This document shows, piece after piece, positions 26,078 through 35,035 of a DNA stretch of 64,000 bases. The notes beneath the pieces were generated by a model. It had not been told where the DNA came from, searched no databases, and saw only the letters and a program-made list of their open reading frames with translations. Source of the DNA: Oceanomicrobium pacificus (GTDB lineage Bacteria > Pseudomonadota > Alphaproteobacteria > Rhodobacterales > Rhodobacteraceae); contig NZ_WUWG01000001.1 of assembly GCF_009833495.1 (NCBI RefSeq), positions 1 to 64,000 on the forward strand, given 5' to 3'. The number at the start of each line of letters is the position of its first letter. Within the stretch, counting starts at the first letter, position 1. Both the position numbers and the translations under genes were made by a program.

Positions 26078-28605
26078 GGCCGGGCCTCGCCTGGCGTCTG
26101 GCGCGGCGGGACCTGCGCGGTGCCATCGGGTCATTCCGCGTCTTCTTGCTGTGCCTGACATTGGGCGTCGCGGCGATCGCGGCGGTCGGCACGGTGCGGA
26201 CCGCCATTTCCGAAGGCCTGTCGCGTGAAGCGTCCCGCATCCTGGGCGGCGACGCGGAAATCCGCTTCACCTACCGGTTCGCAACAGACGCGGAGCGCGC
26301 CTTCATCGAGGCGCAGTCCGTCCGCCTGTCGGAGATTGTCGATTTCCGCTCGATGATCCGGCGCGATGACGGAACCGAGGGGCGCAGCCTTGTTCAGGTG
26401 AAGGGCGTGGATGATGCCTATCCGCTCGTCGGCGCGGTCACGCTCGACCCGCCAATGCCGCTTGCGGATGCATTTGCCGGCAGCGACGGGCTGCCGGGCC
26501 TCCTGGCAGCGCCGGAACTGTTCGACCGGCTGGGCGTCGACGTGGGTGCGCAAGTGGCGCTCGGCACGCAGAGCTTTGTCCTGATGGCCCGGATTGCCGA
26601 GGAGCCGGACAGTATGGGTGGCGGGTTCGGGTTCGGCCCGCGCGTGATCACGACCCGTGCCAATCTTGCCGATAGCGGCCTGCTCGCCCCCGGCACGCTC
26701 TTTGACAGCGCCTACCGTATGGTGCTGCCGCCCCAGACCGACCTCGACGCGTTGCGCGACACGGCCGAGAGCCGTTTCCCCGACACAGGCCTGCGCTGGA
26801 CCGACCGGCGCAACGGCACGCCGGGGCTCAGCCGGTTCGTCGACCGGATGGGCGCGTTTCTGGTGCTCGTCGGGCTGGCCGGTCTTGCAGTTGGCGGGAT
26901 CGGCGTGGCGGCGGCGGTGCGGACCTATCTCGACACGCGGATCGAGACCATCGCCACGCTCAAAACGCTGGGCGCGACCGGCAGCATGATCTTCCTGATC
27001 TACGGGATGCAGATCGGCCTGCTGGCTGTCATCGGCGTCGGGCTGGGCCTGATCCTCGGCTACGGCCTGCCAGCGCTGCTCGCACCGTTTCTTGCCGATC
27101 GTCTGCCAGTGCCTGCCCTCTTCGGCCTCTATCCCGTGCCGCTGGCCGAAGCCGCGCTCTACGGGCTGCTGGCGGCGGCGCTTTTCTCCGTCTGGCCGCT
27201 CGCGCGGGCCCGTGACACGCGGGCGGCCGCGCTCTTCCGCGACCTTGTCGCGCCGGGCCGTGTCTGGCCGCGCTGGCCGGTTCTGGCGACTGTGGCCGCA
27301 CTTGCCGTCGGGTTCGTGGCCGTGGCCGCCCTCCTGTCGGGGCTGCCGAGGCTGGCCTTCTGGACAGGGCTCGGGATCGCACTCGTGCTCCTGATCCTGC
27401 TTGTCGCCGCGCTGGGTCTGCGCCGGCTGGCGGCGCGTCTGGCACGCGGGCGGGCAGCGCGGGGCGCTCCGCTCTGGCGGCAGGGTCTGGCGGCGCTCGG
27501 CGGTGCGGGCAGCGAGGCGGTGCCGGTGATCCTGTCGCTCGGGCTCGGGCTGACCGTGCTGTCCACCATCGTGCAGATCGACCGCAATTTCCGCCAGATC
27601 ATCGACGGCCAACTGCCTGAAATCGCGCCCGCCTTCTTCTTCCTCGACATCCAGCCGGACCAGATGCCGGAGTTCCTAGACCGGGCCACGGCGCTGAACG
27701 GCGGCGACCGGATCGAGACCGCGCCGATGCTGCGCGGCGTCATCACCCGGATCAACGACCGCCCCGCCGCAGAGGTTGCGGGCGAACATTGGGTCTTGCG
27801 CGGCGATCGCGGGATCACCTACGCCGCCACGCCGCCGACCGGCACCGAGATCACAGCCGGCGCATGGTGGGACGCGGACCATGACGGACCGCCGCAGATG
27901 AGTTTTGCCGCCGAGGAGGCCGAGGAACTGGGCCTGTCGCTCGGGGATCGGATCACCGTCAACGTGCTCGGCCGCGACCTGACAGCCGAGGTGACGAGCT
28001 TCCGCACCGTCGATTTCGGCGACATGGGGATCAATTTCGTGATGATCGTCGATCCGAAAGCGCTGGCGGGCGCACCGCACACCGCCATTGCGACCGTCTA
28101 TGCCGATGCCGAGGCAGAGGCACCGCTCCTGCGCGACCTGACGGGGCGGTTCCCGAATGTGACGGGCATCGGGGTGCGCGCCGCCATGGACCGGGTGGGC
28201 GATGCGCTCGCCGCCCTGGCCGCAGGCACAAGCTGGGGGGCTTCGGTCACGCTCCTGACCGGTTTCGTGGTGCTGATCGGCGCGGCGGCGGCGGGCGAGC
28301 GGCGCCGCACATACGAGGCCGCGATCCTGAAGACGCTCGGCGCGCAACGGCGGCAGATCCTCGCCGGACTGGCCCTGCGATCCGCCCTTCTGGGCGCAGC
28401 GGCCGGTCTGGTTGCCGTGCTGGCGGGCAGTATCGCCGCATGGGCGGTGATGACATTCGTGATGGACGGCGATTTCGTGCCCGCGCTCGGCCCGGCAGGT
28501 CTGGTGATTCTCGGCGGCGCGCTGGCCAACCTCGCAGCCGGCCTCGGCTTCGCATGGCGCCCGCTCAGCGCCCGTCCGGCCCGCATCCTGCGCGCCCGCG
28601 ACTGA
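26074..28605 (+). CDS. ybbP: FtsX-like permease (YbbP family)
   Basis: An 843-residue permease with two FtsX-type membrane modules, each of several helices, separated by large extracytoplasmic regions. An N-terminal helix near residues 22-42 is followed by a MacB-like periplasmic domain; the first FtsX core is around 260-400 and the second lies at the C-terminus. The start is GTG at 26074, overlapping the ybbA stop, because the conserved RPGLAWRLARRDLRG begins there. It forms a transporter with YbbA. Confidence 0.9.
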   Translation: MRPGLAWRLARRDLRGAIGSFRVFLLCLTLGVAAIAAVGTVRTAISEGLSREASRILGGDAEIRFTYRFATDAERAFIEAQSVRLSEIVDFRSMIRRDDGTEGRSLVQVKGVDDAYPLVGAVTLDPPMPLADAFAGSDGLPGLLAAPELFDRLGVDVGAQVALGTQSFVLMARIAEEPDSMGGGFGFGPRVITTRANLADSGLLAPGTLFDSAYRMVLPPQTDLDALRDTAESRFPDTGLRWTDRRNGTPGLSRFVDRMGAFLVLVGLAGLAVGGIGVAAAVRTYLDTRIETIATLKTLGATGSMIFLIYGMQIGLLAVIGVGLGLILGYGLPALLAPFLADRLPVPALFGLYPVPLAEAALYGLLAAALFSVWPLARARDTRAAALFRDLVAPGRVWPRWPVLATVAALAVGFVAVAALLSGLPRLAFWTGLGIALVLLILLVAALGLRRLAARLARGRAARGAPLWRQGLAALGGAGSEAVPVILSLGLGLTVLSTIVQIDRNFRQIIDGQLPEIAPAFFFLDIQPDQMPEFLDRATALNGGDRIETAPMLRGVITRINDRPAAEVAGEHWVLRGDRGITYAATPPTGTEITAGAWWDADHDGPPQMSFAAEEAEELGLSLGDRITVNVLGRDLTAEVTSFRTVDFGDMGINFVMIVDPKALAGAPHTAIATVYADAEAEAPLLRDLTGRFPNVTGIGVRAAMDRVGDALAALAAGTSWGASVTLLTGFVVLIGAAAAGERRRTYEAAILKTLGAQRRQILAGLALRSALLGAAAGLVAVLAGSIAAWAVMTFVMDGDFVPALGPAGLVILGGALANLAAGLGFAWRPLSARPARILRARD

Positions 28606-28650
28606 CCGGCGGGTCACCGGAAAATCGGATCGGACAGGCGCAAACAAGTC

Positions 28651-28679
28651 TTGAAATCAAGGCGCTCCGCACCGATATT
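28651..28679 (+). promoter_or_regulatory. putative sigma-70 promoter of the Bax-inhibitor gene
   Basis: The -35 TTGAAA (28651-28656) and the -10 GATATT (28674-28679) are separated by exactly 17 bases. Transcription would begin near 28686, 50 bases before the ATG. Confidence 0.55.
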
Positions 28680-28687
28680 TATGCCGA

Positions 28688-28712
28688 ACCAGATCGCTTG
28701 GCGTGATCTGGT
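28688..28712 (+). promoter_or_regulatory. hairpin at the predicted 5' end of the Bax-inhibitor mRNA
   Basis: ACCAGATCGC (28688-28697) pairs with GTGATCTGGT (28703-28712), 10 bp with one G:U, loop TTGGC. It starts within a base or two of the predicted transcription start. It could be a protective 5' stem or, as DNA, an operator; the two cannot be told apart here. Confidence 0.5.
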
Positions 28713-28737
28713 CAACTGAATTCATTGGAGGGTCCTG

Positions 28738-29481
28738 ATGGCCGAATTCGACACTGTCCGCCGCACATCCGCCGGCGCACAAACCGCAGCGATCGATGAG
28801 GGGCTGCGGGCACATATGAACAAGGTCTATGGCCTGATGTCGGTTGCGATGATCGTGACCGGTATCGTGGCTTGGCTGGTTGGCAGCAATGACGCGCTCC
28901 TGTCGCTGTTCCGCGATCCGGTGACGCTGCAGCCGAACATTCTCGGCTGGGTGATCATGTTCGCGCCGCTCGGCATGGTGTTCTTCATGGGCTCCGCCGT
29001 GAACCGCATGAGCCCGTCGGGCGCACAGCTCTTCTTCTACGGCTTCGCCGCCGTGATGGGCCTGTCGCTCAGCTGGATCTTCGCGGCCTTCACCGGCTAC
29101 TCGATCGCCCAGACCTTCTTCATCACCGCAATCGCTTTCGCGGGGCTGAGCCTCTATGGCTACACCACGAAGAAGAACCTGTCTGGCTGGGGCAGCTTCC
29201 TGATCATGGGCGTGATCGGCCTGATCGTCGCCTCGATCGTGAACATCTTCCTCGCCTCGCCGGCGCTGATGTTCGCCATTTCCGCGATCGGCGTGCTGAT
29301 CTTCGCCGCCCTGACGGCCTATGACACGCAGAAGATCAAGAACGACTATCTTCAGGTCCGTACCCAGCCGGGTGGCGAGGCGATGGCAGAGAAGCTGGCG
29401 ATCTTCGGTGCGCTCAGCCTCTACCTCGACTTCATCAACCTGTTCATGTTCCTGCTGAGCTTCCTAGGCAACCGCGAATAA
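28738..29481 (+). CDS. Bax inhibitor-1 / YccA-family membrane protein
   Basis: A 247-residue inner-membrane protein with seven predicted helices after a 25-residue cytoplasmic tail. The conserved C-terminal AYDTQKIK and LYLDFINLFMFLLSFLG segments mark the BI-1/YccA family; bacterial members include a Ca2+-leak channel and YccA, which modulates the FtsH protease. A good TTGGAGGG ribosome site precedes the ATG, and a strong terminator follows. Role in this organism unknown. Confidence 0.95.
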   Translation: MAEFDTVRRTSAGAQTAAIDEGLRAHMNKVYGLMSVAMIVTGIVAWLVGSNDALLSLFRDPVTLQPNILGWVIMFAPLGMVFFMGSAVNRMSPSGAQLFFYGFAAVMGLSLSWIFAAFTGYSIAQTFFITAIAFAGLSLYGYTTKKNLSGWGSFLIMGVIGLIVASIVNIFLASPALMFAISAIGVLIFAALTAYDTQKIKNDYLQVRTQPGGEAMAEKLAIFGALSLYLDFINLFMFLLSFLGNRE

Positions 29482-29507
29482 GACAGGCTTGATTGCCGAG
29501 ACATACG

Positions 29508-29536
29508 GGCCGGTCCCTTCGGGGGCCGGCCTTTTT
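29508..29536 (+). terminator. intrinsic terminator of the Bax-inhibitor gene
   Basis: GGCCGGTCCC-TTCG-GGGGCCGGCC (29508-29531, 10 bp with one G:T and a TTCG tetraloop) followed by TTTTT. Confidence 0.92.
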
Positions 29537-29575
29537 CGTGGGCAACTGACGGCAGCCGCGACGCCCGCAACGGCC

Positions 29576-29607
29576 AAAAGAAAAGGGGCCGCCCGATGGG
29601 CAGCCCC
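29576..29607 (-). terminator. intrinsic terminator of rpmG
   Basis: On the minus strand GGGGCTGCCC-ATC-GGGCGGCCCC (one mismatch) is followed by TTTTCTTTT; stem at 29585-29594 with 29598-29607. Confidence 0.8.
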
Positions 29608-29634
29608 TGTTCCGTCAGAACAACAGGATCAAGC

Positions 29635-29802
29635 TTACTTGATCTTGCCTTCTTTATATTCCACGTGCTTCCGCGCCACCGGGTCGTATTTCCGCACGAC
29701 CATTTTCTCGGTCATGGTGCGGGAATTCTTCTTGGTGACGTAGAAATGGCCGGTGTCCGCCGTGGAATTCAGGCGGATCTTGATCGTCGGGCCCTTCGCC
29801 AT
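29635..29802 (-). CDS. rpmG: 50S ribosomal protein L33
   Basis: A 55-residue ribosomal protein beginning [11 protein letters not shown] and ending with [20 protein letters not shown], the standard proteobacterial L33 without the zinc-binding cysteines (C- type). It sits near the E site of the large subunit. AAGGAG lies upstream of the ATG at 29802. Monocistronic, with its own terminator. Confidence 0.97.
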   Translation of the reverse strand: MAKGPTIKIRLNSTADTGHFYVTKKNSRTMTEKMVVRKYDPVARKHVEYKEGKIK

Positions 29803-29930
29803 GTGTCCATCTCCTTGCGGCATGCCGCTTGAACGGTCTGGCCGATCCGAACGACCAAACATTGAAATCAGAAATGGCCTTCTACACGCGCTGCCGGTGG
29901 TGTCAAGCGAAAGCCGCGCGCGCCGCCCCG

Positions 29931-30605
29931 TCAGAGAAGCGAGAAATGCGACCGGTGCGCATCATGGTGGAAATAGGGTACCGGCCGGTCCGGACGGCTG
30001 TCTGCGAGCCGCGCCTCCAACTCCGACAGGACCACTTCGGTGATGAACGGCAGTTCGAGGTCGCGCGCTGCCTGAAGGTCGATCCAGTGCAGGTGCGACA
30101 GTTCCGCATCCGCCCCTGAAAAATCGTCCGGATCGCTGGCCAGAGCCTCGGCCCGAGCGACGAAAAAACGTGCATCGAACCGGCGCGGGCGGCCCGGCGG
30201 TGTGACTGCCCGGAAGATGAAGCTGAGCGCGCCGAGGGCCGGCGCGAACCCGTCGCGGCAGAAGCCCTGCCATGCGTCGGGCACAGGTCCGGGGCGCGGG
30301 TCGGAAGGCATGGCGAGCCGCAGGCCGGTTTCCTCCCACAGTTCGCGCACGGCGGCGAGCGCAAGCGGTGTGGCGAGGTAGGGCGGGGCCTCCGCCCCGA
30401 GCCGCGCGGCCAGAGGTGCGGGCATGGATACGGCCGGTGCGAAATCGCGGTCTGCTTGATCTAGCGCGCCGCCGGGGAACACGAACTTGTTCGGCATGAA
30501 GGCCGCCTTGGCGCCGCGCTGGCCCATCAAGACCCGTGTATTGGCCCCCTCGCCGCGCAGCAGGATAAGGGTCGAGGCGTCACGAATCGCGGGCGCAATG
30601 GTCAT
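29931..30605 (-). CDS. Nudix hydrolase (NUDT19-like, long-insert Nudix box)
   Basis: A 224-residue Nudix-fold hydrolase that should cleave a nucleoside diphosphate linked to another group. The Nudix box is split: GG at 45-46 and RELWEETGL at 87-95, with about 40 residues between instead of the usual 16 or so. Such an insert is typical of the NUDT19/CoA-diphosphatase-like group found in many alphaproteobacteria. CoA or an NDP derivative is a plausible substrate, not proven. It lies leftwards of the DUF983 gene, 85 bases apart. Confidence 0.85.
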   Translation of the reverse strand: MTIAPAIRDASTLILLRGEGANTRVLMGQRGAKAAFMPNKFVFPGGALDQADRDFAPAVSMPAPLAARLGAEAPPYLATPLALAAVRELWEETGLRLAMPSDPRPGPVPDAWQGFCRDGFAPALGALSFIFRAVTPPGRPRRFDARFFVARAEALASDPDDFSGADAELSHLHWIDLQAARDLELPFITEVVLSELEARLADSRPDRPVPYFHHDAHRSHFSLL

Positions 30606-30690
30606 CGGCTGGGCACCTCGGCAAAAGAATTGGCGGTCGGAAGCGGACTATGGCGCGACCCGGCCGGCCCTGTCCAGCGGTCGCAAACGC

Positions 30691-31101
30691 TCAGCGCTGG
30701 CCAGCTGCCTCGGTCCCGAACCCGTGCAGCCGCTTGGCCCATTGCAGCGCCACGAAGAGCCCCTTGATGCGCGGCAGAAGGTAGAGCGAGAGCATCACGA
30801 AAGCCGCGGAGAAGCCAAACGCCATGACCCAGGCGGCGGGCCGGAATGTCTCGAAGACAAAGAGCAGCATCGGCGCCATCAGATGGCCGGTGATCATGAT
30901 CGTGGCCCAAGCCGGGCCGTCATCGGCGCGCTGATGGTGCAATTCCTCGCCGCATACGGCACAGACGTCGCGCACTTTCAGATAGCCGTCGAGCATCGGC
31001 CCGCTGCCACAGGCGGGGCATTTGCGCTTCCAGCCGCGCAGAAGCGCGGGTTTCACAGGCCGCTCGGGAGCGGCGGGATCATATGTCTGGCTGTTGCTCA
31101 C
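30691..31101 (-). CDS. DUF983 zinc-ribbon membrane protein
   Basis: A 136-residue protein with four cysteines in a zinc-ribbon pattern (C28, C31, C47, C50) and two membrane helices at about 68-86 and 90-112, the DUF983 layout. Some DUF983 proteins lie near cytochrome oxidase genes, but here the neighbours (a Nudix gene and the divergent EF-hand operon) give no hint. Function unknown. Confidence 0.88.
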   Translation of the reverse strand: MSNSQTYDPAAPERPVKPALLRGWKRKCPACGSGPMLDGYLKVRDVCAVCGEELHHQRADDGPAWATIMITGHLMAPMLLFVFETFRPAAWVMAFGFSAAFVMLSLYLLPRIKGLFVALQWAKRLHGFGTEAAGQR

Positions 31102-31250
31102 CGGCGCAAAATAATCCCCCCGGCGGGAATTGAAACAGGACGCTCTGTCCTTGCGGCGGGATGTCGCGATTTCCAGCGACGGAATCGGCGCGCCCGCCCG
31201 TTTGACAGGTCAGGAGCGGCCAGAGGGGCCGCCCGATCATAGGAGCAGAC

Positions 31251-31799
31251 ATGACACGCAAGATTACCGGATTTGCCCTGCTGGGCGCCGCCGTCCTGAT
31301 GGCCGCCGTAACCAGCAACCCCGTGGAAGCCCGCGACGGGCGCGGCCATCACCGTGGCGGGATGGACTTCTCGACCCTCGACACCGATGGCGACGGGTTC
31401 GTGACCGAGGCCGAGATCGCTGCCGCCCATGCGGCGCGCTTTGCCGAGGCGGACACGAACGGCGACGGGGCGATTGACGCGGACGAGCTGAAAGCCGCAA
31501 TGGACGCCCGCCATGCCGAGCGCGAGGCCCGTCGCGCGGAAGGCGCCGATGCTCGGCTGCAGAAGATGATCGAGCGGCTCGACACGGACGGCAATGGCAC
31601 GCTGTCGGCCGAGGAAATGCAGCCCCGCGGCACCGGACGGATGTTCGAACGGCTCGACACGGATGGCGACGGCAAGATCAGCCAGGCCGAACTGGAGGCC
31701 GCGAAGGACAAGATGAAGGAGCGCCGCGGCAAGGGCAAAGGCAAGCGGGGCGATGGGCCGCGCGGTGACGGTGCCTCGGACGGCGCCGACAGCAACTGA
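31251..31799 (+). CDS. exported EF-hand calcium-binding protein
   Basis: A 182-residue protein with a signal peptide (residues 1-28, cleavage near VEA-RDG) and four canonical EF-hand loops at D44-E55, D68-E79, D111-E122 and D136-E147, each with Asp at 1, Asp/Asn at 3 and 5, and Glu at 12. The tail after 155 is Lys/Arg/Gly-rich. It should bind Ca2+ in the periplasm. It is followed, after an 87-base gap with a hairpin, by an ECF sigma gene and two membrane-anchored proteins, suggesting one signalling group. Confidence 0.92.
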   Translation: MTRKITGFALLGAAVLMAAVTSNPVEARDGRGHHRGGMDFSTLDTDGDGFVTEAEIAAAHAARFAEADTNGDGAIDADELKAAMDARHAEREARRAEGADARLQKMIERLDTDGNGTLSAEEMQPRGTGRMFERLDTDGDGKISQAELEAAKDKMKERRGKGKGKRGDGPRGDGASDGADSN

Positions 31800-31830
31800 C
31801 CCTTGAACCGGTCCCTGCACCGGTGAAAAT

Positions 31831-31863
31831 GGCAGCGGCGCCCGGATTCCGGATGCCGCTGCC
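31831..31863 (+). other. intercistronic hairpin between the EF-hand and sigma genes
   Basis: GGCAGCGGC (31831-31839) and GCCGCTGCC (31855-31863) form a 9-bp perfect stem around a partly paired interior (CGGATTCCG). No T-run follows, so it is probably an mRNA-stability or attenuation element. Confidence 0.5.
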
Positions 31864-31886
31864 GATGTGAGGAACCGGACCCGGAC

Positions 31887-32471
31887 ATGCCCATGGCATT
31901 CGACGACGGATCGACAGACGAGGATGCGGCGCTGCTTGTCCGCTATGCCTCGGGGGACCATGAGGCCGCGCGACTGCTCCTCGCGCGGCTGACGCCCATG
32001 CTCCTGTCGCTGGCCCAGCGCATGCTGGGCGACCGGGCGGAGGCGGAGGATGTGGTTCAGGAGGCGATGCTGAAACTCTGGCGGCAGGCGCCGGACTGGC
32101 AGCCCGGCCGCGCGCGCGTGTCCACATGGGCCTACCGGGTGGCGGCGAACCTTTGCACCGACCGGCTGCGCCGCCGCCTCGGCCAGCCGCTCGACGGCAT
32201 AGCCGAACCGGAAGACGACCGCCCCTCGGTCGAGGCGCAGCTGATGGGCGCGGACCGGCAGACCGCGTTGCAAGTCGCACTGGATGGCCTGCCGGAGCGC
32301 CAGCGGCTTGCCATCGTGCTGCGGCATATCGAGGGCCGGAGCAATCCGGAGATTGCGACGGTGCTCGATGTGAGCGTCGAAGCGGTGGAAAGCCTGCTCG
32401 CACGCGGGCGGCGCGGACTGGCATCGGCGCTTGTCCACCAGCGCGGCGCATTGGGATTGACGGAGGACTGA
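31887..32471 (+). CDS. ECF-type RNA polymerase sigma factor
   Basis: A 194-residue sigma-70 family protein with region 2 (AEDVVQEAMLKLWRQAPDW, ARVSTWAYRVAANLCTDRLRRR) and region 4 (LPERQRLAIVLRHIEGRSNPEIATVLDVSVEAVESLLARGRRGL). It would direct transcription of its own operon and a small regulon. The next gene starts one base after its stop, so the two are co-translated; that product is probably the anti-sigma factor. Confidence 0.93.
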   Translation: MPMAFDDGSTDEDAALLVRYASGDHEAARLLLARLTPMLLSLAQRMLGDRAEAEDVVQEAMLKLWRQAPDWQPGRARVSTWAYRVAANLCTDRLRRRLGQPLDGIAEPEDDRPSVEAQLMGADRQTALQVALDGLPERQRLAIVLRHIEGRSNPEIATVLDVSVEAVESLLARGRRGLASALVHQRGALGLTED

Positions 32472-32472
32472 C

Positions 32473-32850
32473 ATGGACAGGAAAGACATGCTCTCGGATG
32501 CGGAACTGGACGCGCTTCTGCACGCGGCCAGCCAGGACCGACCCGAACCCGGTCCCGACCTGATGGCCCGGCTCGTCGCCGATGCGACGGACGCCATGCC
32601 GGACCGCCCCGTCGCGGCGGCCCCGCGCCGGGCAAACGGGCGATCCTCGGCCTTTGCCGGATTTGCCGCTTTCATCGGCGGCTGGCGCGGTGCCGCGGCC
32701 CTGACCGCCTGTGCTGTGGCGGGCCTCTGGATCGGTTTCACCGATCCCGCCGCCTTCGATACGTACAACCTGCTCCAGACCGAGGAGGAGGGGCTTGGCC
32801 TCGGCCTCGTCAGCGTGAGCGGGCTCGAACTTCTCGCGGAAGGAAGCTGA
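32473..32850 (+). CDS. single-helix membrane protein, probable anti-sigma factor
   Basis: A 125-residue protein with a cytoplasmic N-terminal part (about 1-70, acidic LSDAELDALLHAASQ), one membrane helix at about 72-90 and a short periplasmic tail. Size, topology and its place right after an ECF sigma gene are those of anti-sigma factors, although no ZAS zinc motif (HxxxCxxC) is present. Family not recognised; the role is from context. Confidence 0.65.
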   Translation: MDRKDMLSDAELDALLHAASQDRPEPGPDLMARLVADATDAMPDRPVAAAPRRANGRSSAFAGFAAFIGGWRGAAALTACAVAGLWIGFTDPAAFDTYNLLQTEEEGLGLGLVSVSGLELLAEGS

Positions 32851-32851
32851 C

Positions 32852-33364
32852 ATGGTCGCTCAAGCCACCGAAACCCCGCCCCCGCCCGGCAATCCGCGCT
32901 GGCCGCTCTGGCTGAAACTAACGCTTCTGGGGTCGCTCTGCCTCAACATGGTCCTGATCGGCCTGCTGGCCGGCTTTGCACTGCGCGGACCGATGCAGCG
33001 CAATGCAGCCATTCCGCCGGCGGCCGACACGCTGCGGCTGGTGGTGAGCGCAATGCCGGCGGATGCGCGCGGCGCATTGCGCCGGACGATCCGGCGCGAT
33101 CTGCCGGACATGCGCCGTGCGCGCGGCGGCGACCCGCGGGACGCGCTTGTCACGGTCCTGACGGCCGACCCGTTCGACCCTGCAGCCATGGCCGCATTGT
33201 TCGACGGCCAGCGTGCCCGGGCCGAGTCGGCCACGGCGGCGCTGCACGGCGCCCTGGCCACCCGCATCGCAGAACTGAGCCCTGAGGAGCGAGCGGCGAT
33301 GGCCGAGCGGATCGCCAATGCCCCGCGTCGCGGGCCGGGCGGCCGGGACGGCAAGAAGGACTAG
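32852..33364 (+). CDS. membrane-anchored periplasmic sensor (heavy-metal-resistance/CnrR-like)
   Basis: A 170-residue protein with one N-terminal membrane helix (about 22-44) and a helical periplasmic domain rich in Ala and Arg (LSPEERAAMAERI near the end), resembling the CpxP/Spy/CnrR-type periplasmic heavy-metal sensor family. It lies one base after the preceding gene and closes the operon. It probably passes an envelope signal to the sigma factor; the ligand is unknown. Confidence 0.75.
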   Translation: MVAQATETPPPPGNPRWPLWLKLTLLGSLCLNMVLIGLLAGFALRGPMQRNAAIPPAADTLRLVVSAMPADARGALRRTIRRDLPDMRRARGGDPRDALVTVLTADPFDPAAMAALFDGQRARAESATAALHGALATRIAELSPEERAAMAERIANAPRRGPGGRDGKKD

Positions 33365-33508
33365 GCGCGGAATTCAAAGGTGGAACCCCCGCGCGAGAAA
33401 CGGTCCCGCCAGCACCGACTGATGGGCGCGCGGAGCACTGTTTTTAGTCTGTCAGACCCGGTCGTGGCCGGCATGTGCCGCGATACCGGCCGGACGGCTT
33501 GCCACGGG

Positions 33509-34897
33509 TCAGGCAGCGGCATCCGCCAGCGTGATGCGGTTCCGCCCCTCATGTTTGGAGGCATAGAGCGCCGCATCCGCACGTGAGATCAACGCTTCCG
33601 AACACTCGGTGCTGCGCGGTGTCAGGAACGCCATGCCGATGCTGACTGTGACGCGAATGCGCTGCCCGCCGGGCAGGTGGAACGGCGCCTCCTCCACCAC
33701 AGCGCGGATCCGCTCGGCGGCCTGGGTTGCGTCTGGCTCGGAAATATCCGGCAGCACGAGCAGAAACTCCTCTCCCCCCAGACGGGCGACAAGATCGACG
33801 CCGCGCACATTTTCCTGCAGGCGGCCGGCAAATTCCTTCAACACAGCGTCGCCACCGGCATGGCCGTGACGGTCGTTGACCTGCTTGAACCGGTCCAGAT
33901 CGAGCATCATCACCGCGAGCATCTGGCCTTTCTGCCGCGTGGCGGCGGCCATGGCGTCCAGATGTTCGGTCGCGTAGCGGCGGTTGTGCAGCCCGGTGAG
34001 CGGGTCGACCACAGCCAGCCGCAGCCCGTCCTGCAGGTTCATCCGCAACTGGTCGGAATAGAGCTTGCGGCGCAATTGCGACCGGCAGCGCGCCACCAGT
34101 TCGGCGGGAACAAGCGGGCGGCTCACAGTGTCGGACACACCAAGTTCCAGACCGAGCGTCGCGCGCGCCCGCTCGGCCGGATCGATGATGAGCAGGATCC
34201 CCGCCCCGCGCGTCGTCGGCCCGCCCTTCAGGGCGGAGACGAGCTTCAGCCCGTCCGACCCGTCCGCGAGTCGGTTGGAGACAATGCACAAGTCCGGCAC
34301 GTCAGCGCGGGCAGCATGGATGGCGGACTTGTCGCCCGCCTCGACCGCCACGGCACAGCCGAGCGCCTCCACCAGCGCCGCCCTCAGATCCTGCCCCTCG
34401 GCCTGCGAACCCGGGGCGATCAGGACCTTGGCGCTCGACAGTTTCGCGTGCGCGGCCGACCAGGCCTGGTCCGACAGGCCGAGGTCGCGCGCGGTGGAGG
34501 CGCGCATCCGCAACTCGTCGACCATCATCTTCATCCGGGTGAGGCTGCGGACACGGGCAAAAAGCGCCGTATCGTCGATGGGTTTACCAAGGAAATCATC
34601 CGCCCCGGCGCGCAACCCTTCGAGCCGTTCGGACGGATTGTCGGACGCCGTGACCATGACAACGGGGATATGCGCGAGATCCGGATCGGCTTTCAACTGG
34701 CGGCAGACGTCGAAACCGCTCAGATCATCCATGAACACATCGAGCAGGATCAGGTCCGGCGGGCGCTGGCGGATCAGGTCGAGCGCCTGACGGCCGCCGG
34801 AGGCGGTCTCCACCTCATAATAATGTTTCGCCAGCATCGCGGCCAAAACGCTGCGATTGGACGAGACATCATCGACGACCAGAATGCGCCCGGACAT
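33509..34897 (-). CDS. pleD: PleD-like response regulator diguanylate cyclase
   Basis: A 462-residue protein with two receiver domains and a GGDEF domain, which makes cyclic di-GMP. The first receiver has D9, D10, the phospho-acceptor D53 and K105. The second (about 155-280) lacks the acceptor Asp and Lys and is degenerate, as in PleD. The active site reads GGEEF (374-378), and an RxxD inhibitory site (RGVD, 365-368) lies five residues before it. The ATG at 34897 is chosen because the receiver begins immediately; upstream codons are unrelated. Confidence 0.93.
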   Translation of the reverse strand: MSGRILVVDDVSSNRSVLAAMLAKHYYEVETASGGRQALDLIRQRPPDLILLDVFMDDLSGFDVCRQLKADPDLAHIPVVMVTASDNPSERLEGLRAGADDFLGKPIDDTALFARVRSLTRMKMMVDELRMRASTARDLGLSDQAWSAAHAKLSSAKVLIAPGSQAEGQDLRAALVEALGCAVAVEAGDKSAIHAARADVPDLCIVSNRLADGSDGLKLVSALKGGPTTRGAGILLIIDPAERARATLGLELGVSDTVSRPLVPAELVARCRSQLRRKLYSDQLRMNLQDGLRLAVVDPLTGLHNRRYATEHLDAMAAATRQKGQMLAVMMLDLDRFKQVNDRHGHAGGDAVLKEFAGRLQENVRGVDLVARLGGEEFLLVLPDISEPDATQAAERIRAVVEEAPFHLPGGQRIRVTVSIGMAFLTPRSTECSEALISRADAALYASKHEGRNRITLADAAA

Positions 34898-35035
34898 GCA
34901 AGCTCCACCACTCAACCGCGCGTCAGGCTCTCCGAAAAAGGTTAACGGATTGCTAGCGAACAGGCCGAAAGCGGCTCTTGAACCGGCCACACGCAACAGG
35001 CATTGAGAAGGGGAACGACGCGAAGGGACAGAGCG

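Noticed and set aside
31098-32768. Open frame of about 556 codons on the minus strand
   Set aside because: It is antisense to the EF-hand and ECF sigma genes, both recognised by clear motifs, and itself has the composition of a mirror frame.
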